A stretch of 64,000 nucleotides of DNA from Bradyrhizobium sp. DOA9 (GTDB taxonomy: Bacteria; Pseudomonadota; Alphaproteobacteria; Rhizobiales; Xanthobacteraceae): contig NZ_DF820425.1 in assembly GCF_000617845.2 (NCBI RefSeq), forward strand, positions 4,763,725 to 4,827,724. Direction: 5' to 3'. This document shows positions 15,113 to 24,265 of the stretch, piece by piece. Every line of letters begins with the position of its first letter. Position 1 is the stretch's first letter. The notes beneath the pieces are model-generated. The model was not told where the DNA came from. It saw only the letters and a list, made by a program, of their open reading frames with translations, and searched no databases. The position numbers were made by a program, and so were the translations under genes.

Positions 15113-16859
15113 CTCTGCACTGCTTCTGCGCGAAAGCGCGGTTGACCTCACACGCCGCGACGTGCGTCCGCGCACGTTCAGCGATGCCGACAATACGATT
15201 GAAGTGATTGCCGCCACCGCGACGCCGGTCGCGCGCCGCGATGTCAAGGGAACGTATTTCGAAGTCCTTGATGCGGCCGGTGCCGATCTCGATGCCTTGC
15301 GCGGCGCGAGTGTGCTCGATGCGCATCAGCAAAGCGGTGTCGCGTCGATCCTTGGCACGGTTGAGGATGCATGGCGCGAGGGTGACGTTGTTGTCGCGCG
15401 TTTGCGTCTCTCAACCCGACCGGATGTCGCCCCCGTCGTCAACGACATCCGCGAGGGCGTGATCGCCAGCGTGAGCATCGGTTATGTCGTCGATCAGTGG
15501 CGCGACGGCACCGATGTCAGCGGCCAGCGTACCCGCACCGCCGTCAAGTGGACGCCGCGCGAGATCAGCTTCGTGCCGGTCCCGGCTGATGCCCGTGCGC
15601 GGACCCGCTCGCTCGACGACACCCGCGCCATTCGCGAACTTGGTCGCCGTGTTGGCGTGACCAGCGAGCGCATCGACACGCTGATTGAGCTTGGCGCCTC
15701 CATCATCGATGCGCGCCGTGCTTTCCTCAATGACATTGTCGCCCGCGACGTTACGGTCCGGAGCGCAGGAGTTTCCAGCATGCACACGACACTCGAAAAT
15801 CCCCAAACCTTCATCCGGGCGGCGGGTGAAGCGCTGTATCAGCGTATCGACCCCAGCGCGACGCCGAGCGGCCCGGCGCGTCAGTATGTCGGCATGCGCA
15901 TCGCCGACATTGCCGGCGAGACGTTGCGCCGTCACGGCATCAGCGTCAGCGGCATGTCGGCCGACACGATGATCACGCGCGCTCTGCACACGACATCCGA
16001 CTTCGCGCTGATCCTTGCCGACACGGTCGGCCGCACTTTGCGCGTTGCGTATTCGGCGGCTCCGTCTGGCGTGCGCCAGCTCGCTCGCGAGACGACCGCA
16101 GCCGACTTCCGCAAGAAGAGCCGCTTGCAGCTTGATGCCTCTGGCTTCACGCTTGAGAAGGTCAACGAAGGCGCGGAGTTCAAGCGCGGCACGCTTGAGG
16201 AAGCCGGCGAGAGTTATGGCGTTGACAGCTACGGGAAAGTGTTCGCGATCTCGCGGAAATCGCTGATCAACGATGATCTCGGCGCGTTCACCGACCTGTC
16301 CCGCCGGCTTGGTCAGGCCGCGAGCGCGTTCGAGGCTCAGTTCCTCGTCAACCTGCTGATTGCCAACAGCGGCCTTGGTCCGGTCATGAGTGACAGCGAG
16401 AACCTTTTCGACAGCTCGCATGGCAACGTCGCCGCGTCCGGCGCCGCGCCGAGCGAAACGACGTTGTCGGCAGCTCGCCTTGCGATGCGCAAGCAGACCG
16501 GGCAAGGCGGCGGCTTGATCTCGGTCACGCCGCGCTTTTTGTTGGTGCCGCCCGACTTGGAGACGGCCGGCGAGAAGCTGCTGACGCAGGTGCAGGCGGT
16601 GACGACTGATAACGTCAACCCGTTTGCGCGGCTGTCGCTGGTCGTCGAGCCGCGTCTGGCGAGCGCCACCCGCTGGTATCTGGTCGCTGATCCCGCCGAG
16701 ATTGACGGCTTGGAGTACGCCTATCTCGCCGGCTCTCCCGGTCCGCAGATCGAAACGCGCGCCGGCTTCGACGTTGACGGCGTGCAGGTCAAGGTTCGCC
16801 TCGACTACGGCGCCGGCTTCGTGGATTGGCGTGGCTGGTACGCCAACGCGGGCGCGTGA
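15105..16859 (+). CDS. prohead protease - major capsid protein fusion
   Basis: A 584-residue two-part head protein. The start at 15105 is set by AGGAG at 15093-15097, seven bases upstream; another ATG at 15099 is too close. Residues 1 to about 180 are a prohead protease of the S78 type, with His74 (LDAHQQ) and Ser124 (ASVSIGY) as likely catalytic residues. From about 226 on lies the capsid protein, with its N-arm, a middle SRKSLINDDLGAFTDLSRRLG and the C-terminal shell domain (WYLVADPAEIDGLEYAYL). Such fusions are known in some Mu-like and rhizobial phages, where autocleavage releases the shell protein. It follows the portal with an 8-base overlap. Confidence 0.88.
   Translation: MRSSALLLRESAVDLTRRDVRPRTFSDADNTIEVIAATATPVARRDVKGTYFEVLDAAGADLDALRGASVLDAHQQSGVASILGTVEDAWREGDVVVARLRLSTRPDVAPVVNDIREGVIASVSIGYVVDQWRDGTDVSGQRTRTAVKWTPREISFVPVPADARARTRSLDDTRAIRELGRRVGVTSERIDTLIELGASIIDARRAFLNDIVARDVTVRSAGVSSMHTTLENPQTFIRAAGEALYQRIDPSATPSGPARQYVGMRIADIAGETLRRHGISVSGMSADTMITRALHTTSDFALILADTVGRTLRVAYSAAPSGVRQLARETTAADFRKKSRLQLDASGFTLEKVNEGAEFKRGTLEEAGESYGVDSYGKVFAISRKSLINDDLGAFTDLSRRLGQAASAFEAQFLVNLLIANSGLGPVMSDSENLFDSSHGNVAASGAAPSETTLSAARLAMRKQTGQGGGLISVTPRFLLVPPDLETAGEKLLTQVQAVTTDNVNPFARLSLVVEPRLASATRWYLVADPAEIDGLEYAYLAGSPGPQIETRAGFDVDGVQVKVRLDYGAGFVDWRGWYANAGA
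15767..15782 (+). promoter_or_regulatory. internal ribosome-binding site and ATG inside the fusion gene
   Basis: AGGAG (15767-15771) stands eight bases before an in-frame ATG (15780-15782, Met226). Starting here would give a free 359-residue capsid protein without the protease. This is exactly the boundary between the two domains. Confidence 0.5.
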
Positions 16860-16861
16860 TC

Positions 16862-17077
16862 ATGGCTGATCTCGCAGCACTGCGGGCACAGCTTGAAGCG
16901 CTGAAGAGCGCGTATCGTTCAGGTACGCGCACGCTTCAATATGACGGTCGCGTTGTAACATACGTCAGCGCGGCCGAGATGCGTGAGGCCATCGCTTCAC
17001 TGAACGCCGAGATCGCACAGATCACGGGCACGGCGGCGCCGACGGTCGGCGTCGTGCGGTCATCGAAAGGTTACTGA
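16862..17077 (+). CDS. head-completion protein, gpW family
   Basis: A 71-residue protein: two helices around a short beta hairpin, ALRAQLEALKSAYRSGTRTLQYDGRVVTYVSAAEMREAIASLNAEI, close to lambda gpW (about 68 residues). gpW closes the portal after packaging and prepares the head for tail joining. It starts 2 bases after the capsid stop. No gpFII, tail-terminator or tail-tube gene follows, so the head operon ends at the point where a tail would be added. The following 129 bases up to the next gene show nothing recognisable. Confidence 0.8.
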   Translation: MADLAALRAQLEALKSAYRSGTRTLQYDGRVVTYVSAAEMREAIASLNAEIAQITGTAAPTVGVVRSSKGY

Positions 17078-17206
17078 GGGCGGACACAGCTCAATCTGAG
17101 GGCGACGCGGCCAGCCCAACAACGACAAGCCATACCTCCCCGCTGTGTCCGATGCCTTGTCAGGGGCCAAGGTCGGCGAGGCCGCTAATTACAACGAAGG
17201 CGCTGA

Positions 17207-17482
17207 GTGCATTCCATGGTCAACAATAGTCAATGGTTTGGGATTTTCCGGGGCTACAATTTTCCGCTCCACGAACCTTGGGATATCGTCACCCGGCCGC
17301 CGAAGCAAAAGCGTATGCGCAAGCGCCGCATGACGCTTACTCGCGCGATGCGGCAGGCGAATGAGGCCGGCGTCTCGGTCCAATCGGCCATCATTAACGC
17401 AGATGGCAGCGTGACATTGATCTTCGGCAAACCTTCGAGCGTTCATAATGAGACGTTCAACGAGTGGGATACGGTCCAATGA
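17207..17482 (+). CDS. small protein coupled to the integrase
   Basis: Up to 91 residues; the start is unsure (ATG at 17207, 17216, or 17315 giving about 55 residues, MRKRRMTLTRAMRQANEAGV). The C-terminal half (SVQSAIINADGSVTLIFGKPSSVHNETFNEWD) is the conserved part. Short proteins of this type directly precede integrases in many rhizobial elements. It shares ATGA with the integrase (17479-17482), so translation is coupled. A role in excision or integrase control is plausible but unproven. Confidence 0.6.
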   Translation: MHSMVNNSQWFGIFRGYNFPLHEPWDIVTRPPKQKRMRKRRMTLTRAMRQANEAGVSVQSAIINADGSVTLIFGKPSSVHNETFNEWDTVQ

Positions 17483-18507
17483 AGCCTCGTAAGCTCCCGC
17501 GCTACACGCACGCCTATGTTGATCGCCACGGCACGCCCCGATTTTATTTCCGAAGAGCTGGACAAAAGTCCGTTGCACTTCCCGGGCTTCCATGGTCGCC
17601 TCAATTCATGGAAGTTTACGAGCGTGTGCTGCGAGAGTGCGCGCCGATCGAAATTGGCGCCAAGCGCACGAAGCCCGGCACCATTAACGCGGCGCTGATC
17701 GGTTACTATCAATCAATCGAATTTACTGAGACATTGGCGAGAAGCACGCAGCAGAACCGGCGCGCTATTCTGGAAGCTTTCCGCGTCGAGCACGGCGATA
17801 AGCGCGTCGCCTTGATGCATGCGACCGCCCTTCAGAATATCGTTAATAGGAAGCGACCGGCTGCACAGCGGAATTTCAAGAAAGCGATGCGTGGGTTCAT
17901 TGATCACTGCATGAGCCGCAATTTGATCAAGGTCGATCCCCTCGAAGGTATGAAGTTCTCAAAGATGAAAACCAAGGGGCATCACACTTGGACCGAAGAG
18001 GAGATTGCTCAATATCAAAAGCGTCATGCGTCAGGAACCAAGGCAAGGCTCGCGCTTGAGCTGTTGTTGCAGACCGGGCACGCGCGCGCCGACGTGGTAC
18101 GCATGGGACGACAGCACGTTAGAAACGGCAAGTTGTCGATGCGCCGGCAGAAGACGAATGTGCAGTTCGATATTCCGATGCTGCCCGATCTGGCTAACGA
18201 GATCGATCTGCATCCGAAGACTGATCTTGCGTACCTTGTCACCGAGCATGGCAAGCCGTTTACCGCTGCCGGATTTGGTAACAAGTTTCGGGAATGGTGC
18301 GATCAGGCTGAGCTGCACCATTGCTCAGCGCACGGCCTCCGGAAGGCTTCAGCCGTCAGACACGCCTTGAACGGCGCAAGCGCGTTCGAGCTGATGGCTT
18401 GGCATGGCTGGAAGACTATCGGCGAGGCCCAGCGCTATGTCGATGAAGCAAACCGCATCCGACTGGCAGAAAGTGCAGGTGCCAAAATGCGAACATCGAG
18501 TGGCTAA
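17479..18507 (+). CDS. tyrosine-type site-specific integrase
   Basis: A 342-residue recombinase. The start at 17479 (ATG in the ATGA overlap) is preferred to the upstream 17464 frame start. There is an N-terminal arm-binding region, a core-binding helical domain (about residues 66-160), and a catalytic domain with Arg203 (TGHARADVVRMG), Lys225, His285 and Arg288 (AHGLRKASA), His309 (AWHGW) and the nucleophile Tyr320 (AQRYVDEA). All catalytic residues are present, so the enzyme looks active. It ends 64 bases from the 3' end of tRNA-Arg, its presumed target. Confidence 0.93.
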   Translation: MKPRKLPRYTHAYVDRHGTPRFYFRRAGQKSVALPGLPWSPQFMEVYERVLRECAPIEIGAKRTKPGTINAALIGYYQSIEFTETLARSTQQNRRAILEAFRVEHGDKRVALMHATALQNIVNRKRPAAQRNFKKAMRGFIDHCMSRNLIKVDPLEGMKFSKMKTKGHHTWTEEEIAQYQKRHASGTKARLALELLLQTGHARADVVRMGRQHVRNGKLSMRRQKTNVQFDIPMLPDLANEIDLHPKTDLAYLVTEHGKPFTAAGFGNKFREWCDQAELHHCSAHGLRKASAVRHALNGASAFELMAWHGWKTIGEAQRYVDEANRIRLAESAGAKMRTSSG

Positions 18508-18571
18508 CCGACTAATCCCGGTAGCCATTCCGGGCAAAAAACGTAATGAAACCAAGGCCAGAAAGAGAGAC

Positions 18572-18648
18572 TGGCGATCCCGGCAGGACTCGAACCTGCA
18601 ACCCGCGGAGTAGAAATCCGCTACTCTATCCAGTTGAGCTACGGGACC
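18572..18648 (-). tRNA. tRNA-Arg (anticodon TCT), encoded CCA
   Basis: A 77-base cloverleaf on the minus strand: acceptor GGTCCCG / CGGGATC, discriminator G, encoded CCA, anticodon stem GCGGA/TCCGC with loop TTTCTAC (anticodon TCT), and T stem GCAGG/CCTGC. It reads rare AGA codons. Its 3' end is the integration site of the element to the left, and the gene stays whole because the element restores that end. The following 405 bases (18649-19053) show only the probable upstream region of the alpha-2-macroglobulin gene. Confidence 0.95.
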
Positions 18649-19053
18649 GTCTTGAGCCGGCCGGTTTGGGCGGCTGGCCGTTCATCTAGCATGCCAATAT
18701 GAAAAATTGGGTGTTTCGCCAAGCCTGAACCGAACCGTTTTCCTCATTGCGACGACAAAGCGGAACGGTGGGGTGTCAGGGTGCCGGGGTGAGCGGCAGC
18801 GGACCGGACGATGGATCACATCGCCGGGAACGCTGAACAGCTTCCGGGACACGGCCGCCGGTCGATTGGTCAGGTAGTGCTGCGCCATCAGGACGGCGTG
18901 CGCGGCGATATCTCGGCCGGTCTCCTCTGGGCCTGCCTTGTCATGGCGAAAGCGACGCTTTGCACCTTACGGTTCCATCGCCTTGAGTCGGTCACCTTTC
19001 CGCGCATTTCATTTGCCGCCGCGGCGTTCGTCCGCGCTTTCCGGGAGTCTTCC

Positions 19054-22000
19054 ATGATCGGTCTTGTTCGCGCCGTCACCATCTGCGCCGCGCTGGCGCT
19101 CGGCCTCGTCGCTGCGCAGGCCGCCGACAAGGCGTTCAAGCGCGACGACCTCGCCGATTCCGCGATCAAGCTGGAGGCCCAGATCAAGAGCGAGGCGGGG
19201 CCGGTCGCCAAGACCAATGCGACGCTGAAGACGGACGCCGACGCCGCCTTCCGGCGCAATGATTACCGCACGGGCCTTTCGGTGCTCGGCCAGATCGCCG
19301 CGACCACGCCCGAGGATACCGGCAACTGGCTGCGGCTCGCCAAGGTCATCTTCCAGATCTCGCCGAAGAGCTCGAGCGAGCAGACCTTCCTTTTGGAGCG
19401 CGCCTCGACCGCGGCCTATATCGCTTACATGCGCGCCGGCAATCCGGGCGAGGAGGCCGACGCGCTCGCCGTGCTCGGCAAGGCGCTGGCCGAACGCAAG
19501 CTGTGGCGGCCGGCGCTGGATGCGCTGCGGCTGTCGCTCGACATGCGCGAGGTCGCCGAGGTCCGCGGCCAATATGAGAAGATGCGCGACGAGCACGGCT
19601 TCCGGCTGCTCGACTACACCGTGGACTCGGATTCGGCGAGCCCGCGCGCCTGCTTCCAGTTCTCCGAGGAGCTCGCCAAGCGCACCGATTTCGCGCCGTT
19701 CCTGGCTCTCGCCGGGCAGGACAAGCCGGCGCTGTCGGCCGAAGCCAAGCAGCTCTGCGTCGACGGGCTGAAGCACGGCGAGCGCTACAACATCAATCTG
19801 CGCGCCGGCCTGCCCTCGACCGTGAAGGAGGGCCTGCCGAAATCGGCCGAGTTCAACATCTATGTGCGCGACCGCAAGCCGTTCGTGCGCTTCACCAGCC
19901 GGGCCTATGTGCTGCCGCGGACCGGCCAGCGCGGCATTCCTGTCGTCAGCGTCAACACGCCCGCGGTTAACATCAACGTCTACAGGATCGGCGACCGCAA
20001 CCTGATCAATACGGTGGTCGACAGCGATTTCCAGAAGACGCTGTCGAAGTACCAGCTCAGCGAGCTCGGCGACGAGCGCGGCGTCAAGGTCTGGACCGGC
20101 GAGCTTGCGACCGCGATGACGCTGAACCAGGACGTCACCACGGCGTTCCCGGTCGACCAGGCGCTCGGCGAGCTCCAGCCCGGTGTCTACGTCATGACGG
20201 CCGCGGCGAGGGCCTCGGACGAGGACTACCAGCTCGCCACGCAATGGTTCATCGTGTCCGATCTCGGCATCGCCGCTTACTCGGGCAATGACGGCATCCA
20301 TGTTTTCGTCAACTCGCTGGCGTCGACCGATCCGGTCGGCAAGGCCGAGGTGCGGCTCGTCGCCCGCAACAACGAGATCCTGGCGACCCGCAAGACCGAC
20401 GATGCCGGTCACGTGCTGTTCGAGGCCGGCCTTGCGCGCGGCGAGGGCGGATTGTCGCCGGCGATGCTCACGGTCACCAGCGAGAAGGCCGACTATGCCT
20501 TCCTGAGCCTGAAGAATTCGGCCTTCGACCTGTCCGACCGCGGCGTCTCGGGCCGCGCGGCGCCCGCCGGCGCCGATGCCTTCGTCTATGCCGAGCGCGG
20601 CGTCTACCGCTCCAGCGAGACCGTTTTCCTGACCGCGCTGCTCCGCGACGGGCAGGGCAATGCCGTCACGGGCGGGCCGATGACGCTTGTGGTCGAGCGC
20701 CCCGACGGCGTCGAATATCGTCGCGCCGTGCTGGCGGATCAGGGCGCCGGCGGCCGCACGCTGTCCGTGCCGCTCAATTCGGCCGTACCGACCGGCACCT
20801 GGCGGGTGCGCGCCTTCACCGATCCGAAGGGGGCATCAGTGGGCGAGACCACCTTCATGGTCGAGGATTACGTGCCTGATAGGATCGAATTCGACTTGTC
20901 TGCCAAGGACAAGCTGATCAAAGCTAACGCTCCAGTGGAGCTTAAGGCCGACGGTCATTTCCTCTATGGCGCACCAGCCGCCGGCCTGCAGCTCGAAGGC
21001 GACATGCTGATCGCACCCGCGGCCGAGCGGCCCGGCTTTGCCGGCTACAAGTTTGGCGTCGACGACGAGGAGACCACCTCGAACGAGCGCACGCCTCTGG
21101 AGAACCTGCCCGAGGCCGACGCCAATGGCGTTGCGACCTTCCCCGTGACGCTGGACAAGCAGCCGGCCTCGACGCGTCCGCAGGAGGCGCAGGTCTTCGT
21201 CCGCATGGTCGAGACCGGTGGCCGCGCCGTCGAGCGCAAGATCGTGCTGCCGGTCGCGCCCGCCAATGCGCAGATCGGCATCAAGCCGCTGTTCGGCGAC
21301 AAGAACGTCGCGGAGGGCGACAAGGCCGAATTCGACGTCGTGTTCGTCTCGCCCGAGGGCGAGAAGCTGCGGCGCGACGCCCTGCGCTACGAGCTCCTGA
21401 AGATGGAGTCGCGCTACCAATGGTACCGCCAGAACAATTACTGGGAGTACGAGCCGGTCAAGTCGACCTCGCGCGTTGCCGACGGTGACCTCACGATCGC
21501 GGCCGACAAGCCGGCGCGCATCTCGCTCACGCCGCAGCCCGGCCGTTACCGGCTCGACGTGAAGTCCAACGACGCCGACGGCCCGGTAACCTCGGTGCAG
21601 TTCGACGTCGGCTGGTATTCGGACGGCAGCGCCGACACGCCGGACCTGCTGGAGACGTCGATCGACAAGCCGCAATACGCTTCCGGCGACACCATGACGG
21701 TGTCGGTCAACGTCCGCAGCGCCGGCAAGCTCACCGTCAACGTGCTGGGCGACCGGCTGCTGACGACGCAGACCGTCGACGTCAAGGAAGGCACCGCGCA
21801 GGTCAAGCTCCCGATCGGCAAGGATTGGGGCACCGGCGCCTATGTGGTGGCGACGCTGCGCCGTCCGCTCGATGCCGCCGCCCAGCGCATGCCGGGCCGG
21901 GCGATCGGGCTGAAATGGTTCGGCATCGACAAGCAGACCCGCACCTTACAGGTGAAGCTGTCGCCGCCGGCCCTGGTCCGGCCGAACTCCACGCTGAAGA

Positions 22001-24249
22001 TCCCGGTCAAGCTCGACGGCCTCAATCCGGGCGAGGACGCCAAGGTCGTGATCGCCGCCGTCGACGTCGGCATCCTCAACCTCACCAATTACAAGCCGCC
22101 GGCGCCGGACGATTATTATCTCGGCCAGCGCCGCCTCAGCGCCGAGATCCGCGATCTCTACGGCCAGCTGATCGACGGCATGTCCGGCACGCGCGGCCAG
22201 ATCAAATCCGGCGGCGACGCCGGTGGCGAGCTCCAGGGTTCGCCGCCCGCGCAGAAGCCGTTGGCGCTGTATTCAGGCATCCTCACGGTTGCCGCCGACG
22301 GCTCGGCCGAAGTGAGCTTCGATGTCCCGGAGTTCGCGGGAACCGCGCGCGTGATGGCGGTGGCGTGGACCGCGACCAAGCTCGGCCGCGCCAATACCGA
22401 CGTCGTGATCCGCGATCCCGTCGTGCTGACCACGACCCTGCCGCGCTTCCTGCTCAACGGCGACCACGGCACGGTCAATCTCGAGATCGACAATGTCGAG
22501 GGCCAGGCCGGCGACTACGTCATCAACGTGAAGGCGGGCGGCCCGGTGAAGATATCAGGCAATCCCGCAACCACGGTCAAGCTCGCCGCCAAGCAGCGCA
22601 ACTCCTTCACGCTCGCGATCGACGCGACCGCGGCGGGGCAGGCGACGCTCGACGTCGACATCAAGGGGCCGAATGGCCTCGCGCTGGCGCGTCACTATGC
22701 GTTCGACGTCAAGGCGGCGACGCAGGTGCTGGCGCGGCGCTCGATCCGGACGCTGGCCAAGGGCGAAAGCCTGACCCTGACTTCGGACATGTTCTCCGAT
22801 CTCGTGCCGGGCACCGGCAGCGTCTCGGTCTCGGCCAGCCTGTCGACCGCGCTCGATGCGGCAACGATCCTGAAAGCGCTCGACCGCTATCCCTATGGCT
22901 GCTCGGAGCAGATCACGAGCCGGGCGATGCCGCTGCTCTATGTCAACGAGCTGGCGGCGGGCGCGCATCTCGCCATGGACACCGAGGTCGACCAGCGCAT
23001 CCGCGACGCCATCGAGCGGCTGCTGGCGCGCCAGGGCTCCAACGGCTCGTTCGGCCTGTGGTTGGCCGGCGGCGACGATGCCTGGCTCGATGCGTACGTG
23101 ACGGACTTCCTGACCCGCGCCCGGGAGAAGGGCTTTGCGGTGCCGGACGTGCTGTTCAAGAGCGCGCTCGACCGTATCCGCAACTCCGTCGTCAATGCCA
23201 ACGAGCCGGAGAAGGACGGTGGGCGCGAGCTCGCCTACGGCCTCTACGTGCTCGCGCGCAACGGCGCAGCTCCGATCGGCGATCTCCGCTATCTCGCCGA
23301 CACCAAGCTTGCCAACCTCGCGACCCCGATCGCGAAGTCGCAGCTTGCCGCGGCGCTGGCGCTGGTCGGCGACCGCAACCGCGCCGAGCGGGTCTATGGC
23401 GCAGCCCTCGACAGCCTCGCGCCCAAGCCCGCGCTGGAATTCGGGCGCACCGATTACGGCTCGCAGCTGCGCGATGCCGCAGCATTGGTGTCGCTCGCCA
23501 GTGAAGGCAACGCGCCCAAGGTGACGCTGACGCAGGCGGTGTCGCGGGTCGAGACTGCGCGCGGGCTGACGCCCTACACCTCGACGCAGGAGAACGCGTG
23601 GCTGGTGCTGGCGGCGCGGGCGCTCGCCAAGGAGAGCCTCTCGATCGAGGTCGATGGCCAGCCGGTCAAGACCGCCTTGTACCGCAGCTACAAGCCGGAC
23701 ACGCTGAGCGGCAAGCCGCTGAAGATCACCAACACCGGCGATGCGCCGGTTCAGGCGGTCGTCTCGGTGTCGGGCTCGCCGGTGACGCCGGAGCCGGCCG
23801 CGTCCAACGGCTTCAAGATCGAGCGCAGCTATCACACGCTCGACGGCAAGCCCGCCGATATCAGCAAGGTCAAGCAGAACCAGCGCTTCGCGGTGGTGCT
23901 GAAGATCACCGAGGCCAAGCCCGAGTACGGACACATCATGGTGTCCGACTATCTGCCGGCGGGCATGGAAATCGACAATCCGAACCTGGTGTCGTCCGGC
24001 GACAGCGGCACGCTGGACTGGATCGAGGACGGCGAGGAGCCGGAACATACCGAATTCCGCGACGACCGCTTCACGGCCGCCGTCGACCGGGCCTCGGATT
24101 CCAAGTCGGTCTTCACGCTCGCTTATGTCGTGCGCGCGGTCTCGCCCGGCAAATACGTGCTGCCCCAGGCCTATGTCGAGGACATGTACAATCCCTCGCG
24201 CTATGGTCGGACCGGCACCGGCAGTGTCGAGGTGCGGGCGGCGAAGTGA
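19054..24249 (+). CDS. yfhM: alpha-2-macroglobulin family protein (YfhM-like)
   Basis: A 1731-residue periplasmic protease trap. The ATG at 19054 follows GGGAG and gives a Sec signal peptide (residues 1-24, AAQA then A); the longer upstream frame lacks such support. The E. coli counterpart is a lipoprotein, but here I see no lipobox. A helical N-terminal region (about 40-230) is followed by many macroglobulin beta domains. The thioester motif Cys1283-Ser-Glu-Gln1286 in PYGCSEQ is intact, so it can covalently hold an attacking protease. A thioester helical domain and C-terminal recognition domain follow. It stands directly before pbpC, the usual partner, suggesting damage defence coupled to wall repair. 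Confidence 0.92.
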   Translation: MIGLVRAVTICAALALGLVAAQAADKAFKRDDLADSAIKLEAQIKSEAGPVAKTNATLKTDADAAFRRNDYRTGLSVLGQIAATTPEDTGNWLRLAKVIFQISPKSSSEQTFLLERASTAAYIAYMRAGNPGEEADALAVLGKALAERKLWRPALDALRLSLDMREVAEVRGQYEKMRDEHGFRLLDYTVDSDSASPRACFQFSEELAKRTDFAPFLALAGQDKPALSAEAKQLCVDGLKHGERYNINLRAGLPSTVKEGLPKSAEFNIYVRDRKPFVRFTSRAYVLPRTGQRGIPVVSVNTPAVNINVYRIGDRNLINTVVDSDFQKTLSKYQLSELGDERGVKVWTGELATAMTLNQDVTTAFPVDQALGELQPGVYVMTAAARASDEDYQLATQWFIVSDLGIAAYSGNDGIHVFVNSLASTDPVGKAEVRLVARNNEILATRKTDDAGHVLFEAGLARGEGGLSPAMLTVTSEKADYAFLSLKNSAFDLSDRGVSGRAAPAGADAFVYAERGVYRSSETVFLTALLRDGQGNAVTGGPMTLVVERPDGVEYRRAVLADQGAGGRTLSVPLNSAVPTGTWRVRAFTDPKGASVGETTFMVEDYVPDRIEFDLSAKDKLIKANAPVELKADGHFLYGAPAAGLQLEGDMLIAPAAERPGFAGYKFGVDDEETTSNERTPLENLPEADANGVATFPVTLDKQPASTRPQEAQVFVRMVETGGRAVERKIVLPVAPANAQIGIKPLFGDKNVAEGDKAEFDVVFVSPEGEKLRRDALRYELLKMESRYQWYRQNNYWEYEPVKSTSRVADGDLTIAADKPARISLTPQPGRYRLDVKSNDADGPVTSVQFDVGWYSDGSADTPDLLETSIDKPQYASGDTMTVSVNVRSAGKLTVNVLGDRLLTTQTVDVKEGTAQVKLPIGKDWGTGAYVVATLRRPLDAAAQRMPGRAIGLKWFGIDKQTRTLQVKLSPPALVRPNSTLKIPVKLDGLNPGEDAKVVIAAVDVGILNLTNYKPPAPDDYYLGQRRLSAEIRDLYGQLIDGMSGTRGQIKSGGDAGGELQGSPPAQKPLALYSGILTVAADGSAEVSFDVPEFAGTARVMAVAWTATKLGRANTDVVIRDPVVLTTTLPRFLLNGDHGTVNLEIDNVEGQAGDYVINVKAGGPVKISGNPATTVKLAAKQRNSFTLAIDATAAGQATLDVDIKGPNGLALARHYAFDVKAATQVLARRSIRTLAKGESLTLTSDMFSDLVPGTGSVSVSASLSTALDAATILKALDRYPYGCSEQITSRAMPLLYVNELAAGAHLAMDTEVDQRIRDAIERLLARQGSNGSFGLWLAGGDDAWLDAYVTDFLTRAREKGFAVPDVLFKSALDRIRNSVVNANEPEKDGGRELAYGLYVLARNGAAPIGDLRYLADTKLANLATPIAKSQLAAALALVGDRNRAERVYGAALDSLAPKPALEFGRTDYGSQLRDAAALVSLASEGNAPKVTLTQAVSRVETARGLTPYTSTQENAWLVLAARALAKESLSIEVDGQPVKTALYRSYKPDTLSGKPLKITNTGDAPVQAVVSVSGSPVTPEPAASNGFKIERSYHTLDGKPADISKVKQNQRFAVVLKITEAKPEYGHIMVSDYLPAGMEIDNPNLVSSGDSGTLDWIEDGEEPEHTEFRDDRFTAAVDRASDSKSVFTLAYVVRAVSPGKYVLPQAYVEDMYNPSRYGRTGTGSVEVRAAK

Positions 24250-24265
24250 GCGAGAAGTAAGTGAG

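Larger units (their letters stand above)
5278..18588. mobile_element. tRNA-Arg-integrated, tail-less capsid-forming satellite-like element
   Basis: A block of phage-type genes bounded on the right by tRNA-Arg(UCU), with its integrase facing the tRNA. On the left there are two candidate borders that repeat the tRNA 3' end (5278-5322, diverged; 6674-6691, 18 bases identical). Contents: integrase, VapE ATPase, terminase small and large subunits, portal, protease-capsid fusion and a gpW-like head protein, plus cargo. Missing: tail, tape measure, baseplate, holin/endolysin and CI-type repressor. The size is 11.9 kb from the inner border or 13.3 kb from the outer one. It could instead be a prophage shortened by deletion, but the two compact divergent operons with tight ATGA overlaps argue for an intact design. 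Confidence 0.75.

Noticed and set aside
13589..15247. 552-codon minus-strand frame over portal and capsid genes
   Set aside because: Arg/Asp/Val-rich shadow typical of GC-rich antisense frames. The plus strand carries clear portal and protease motifs.
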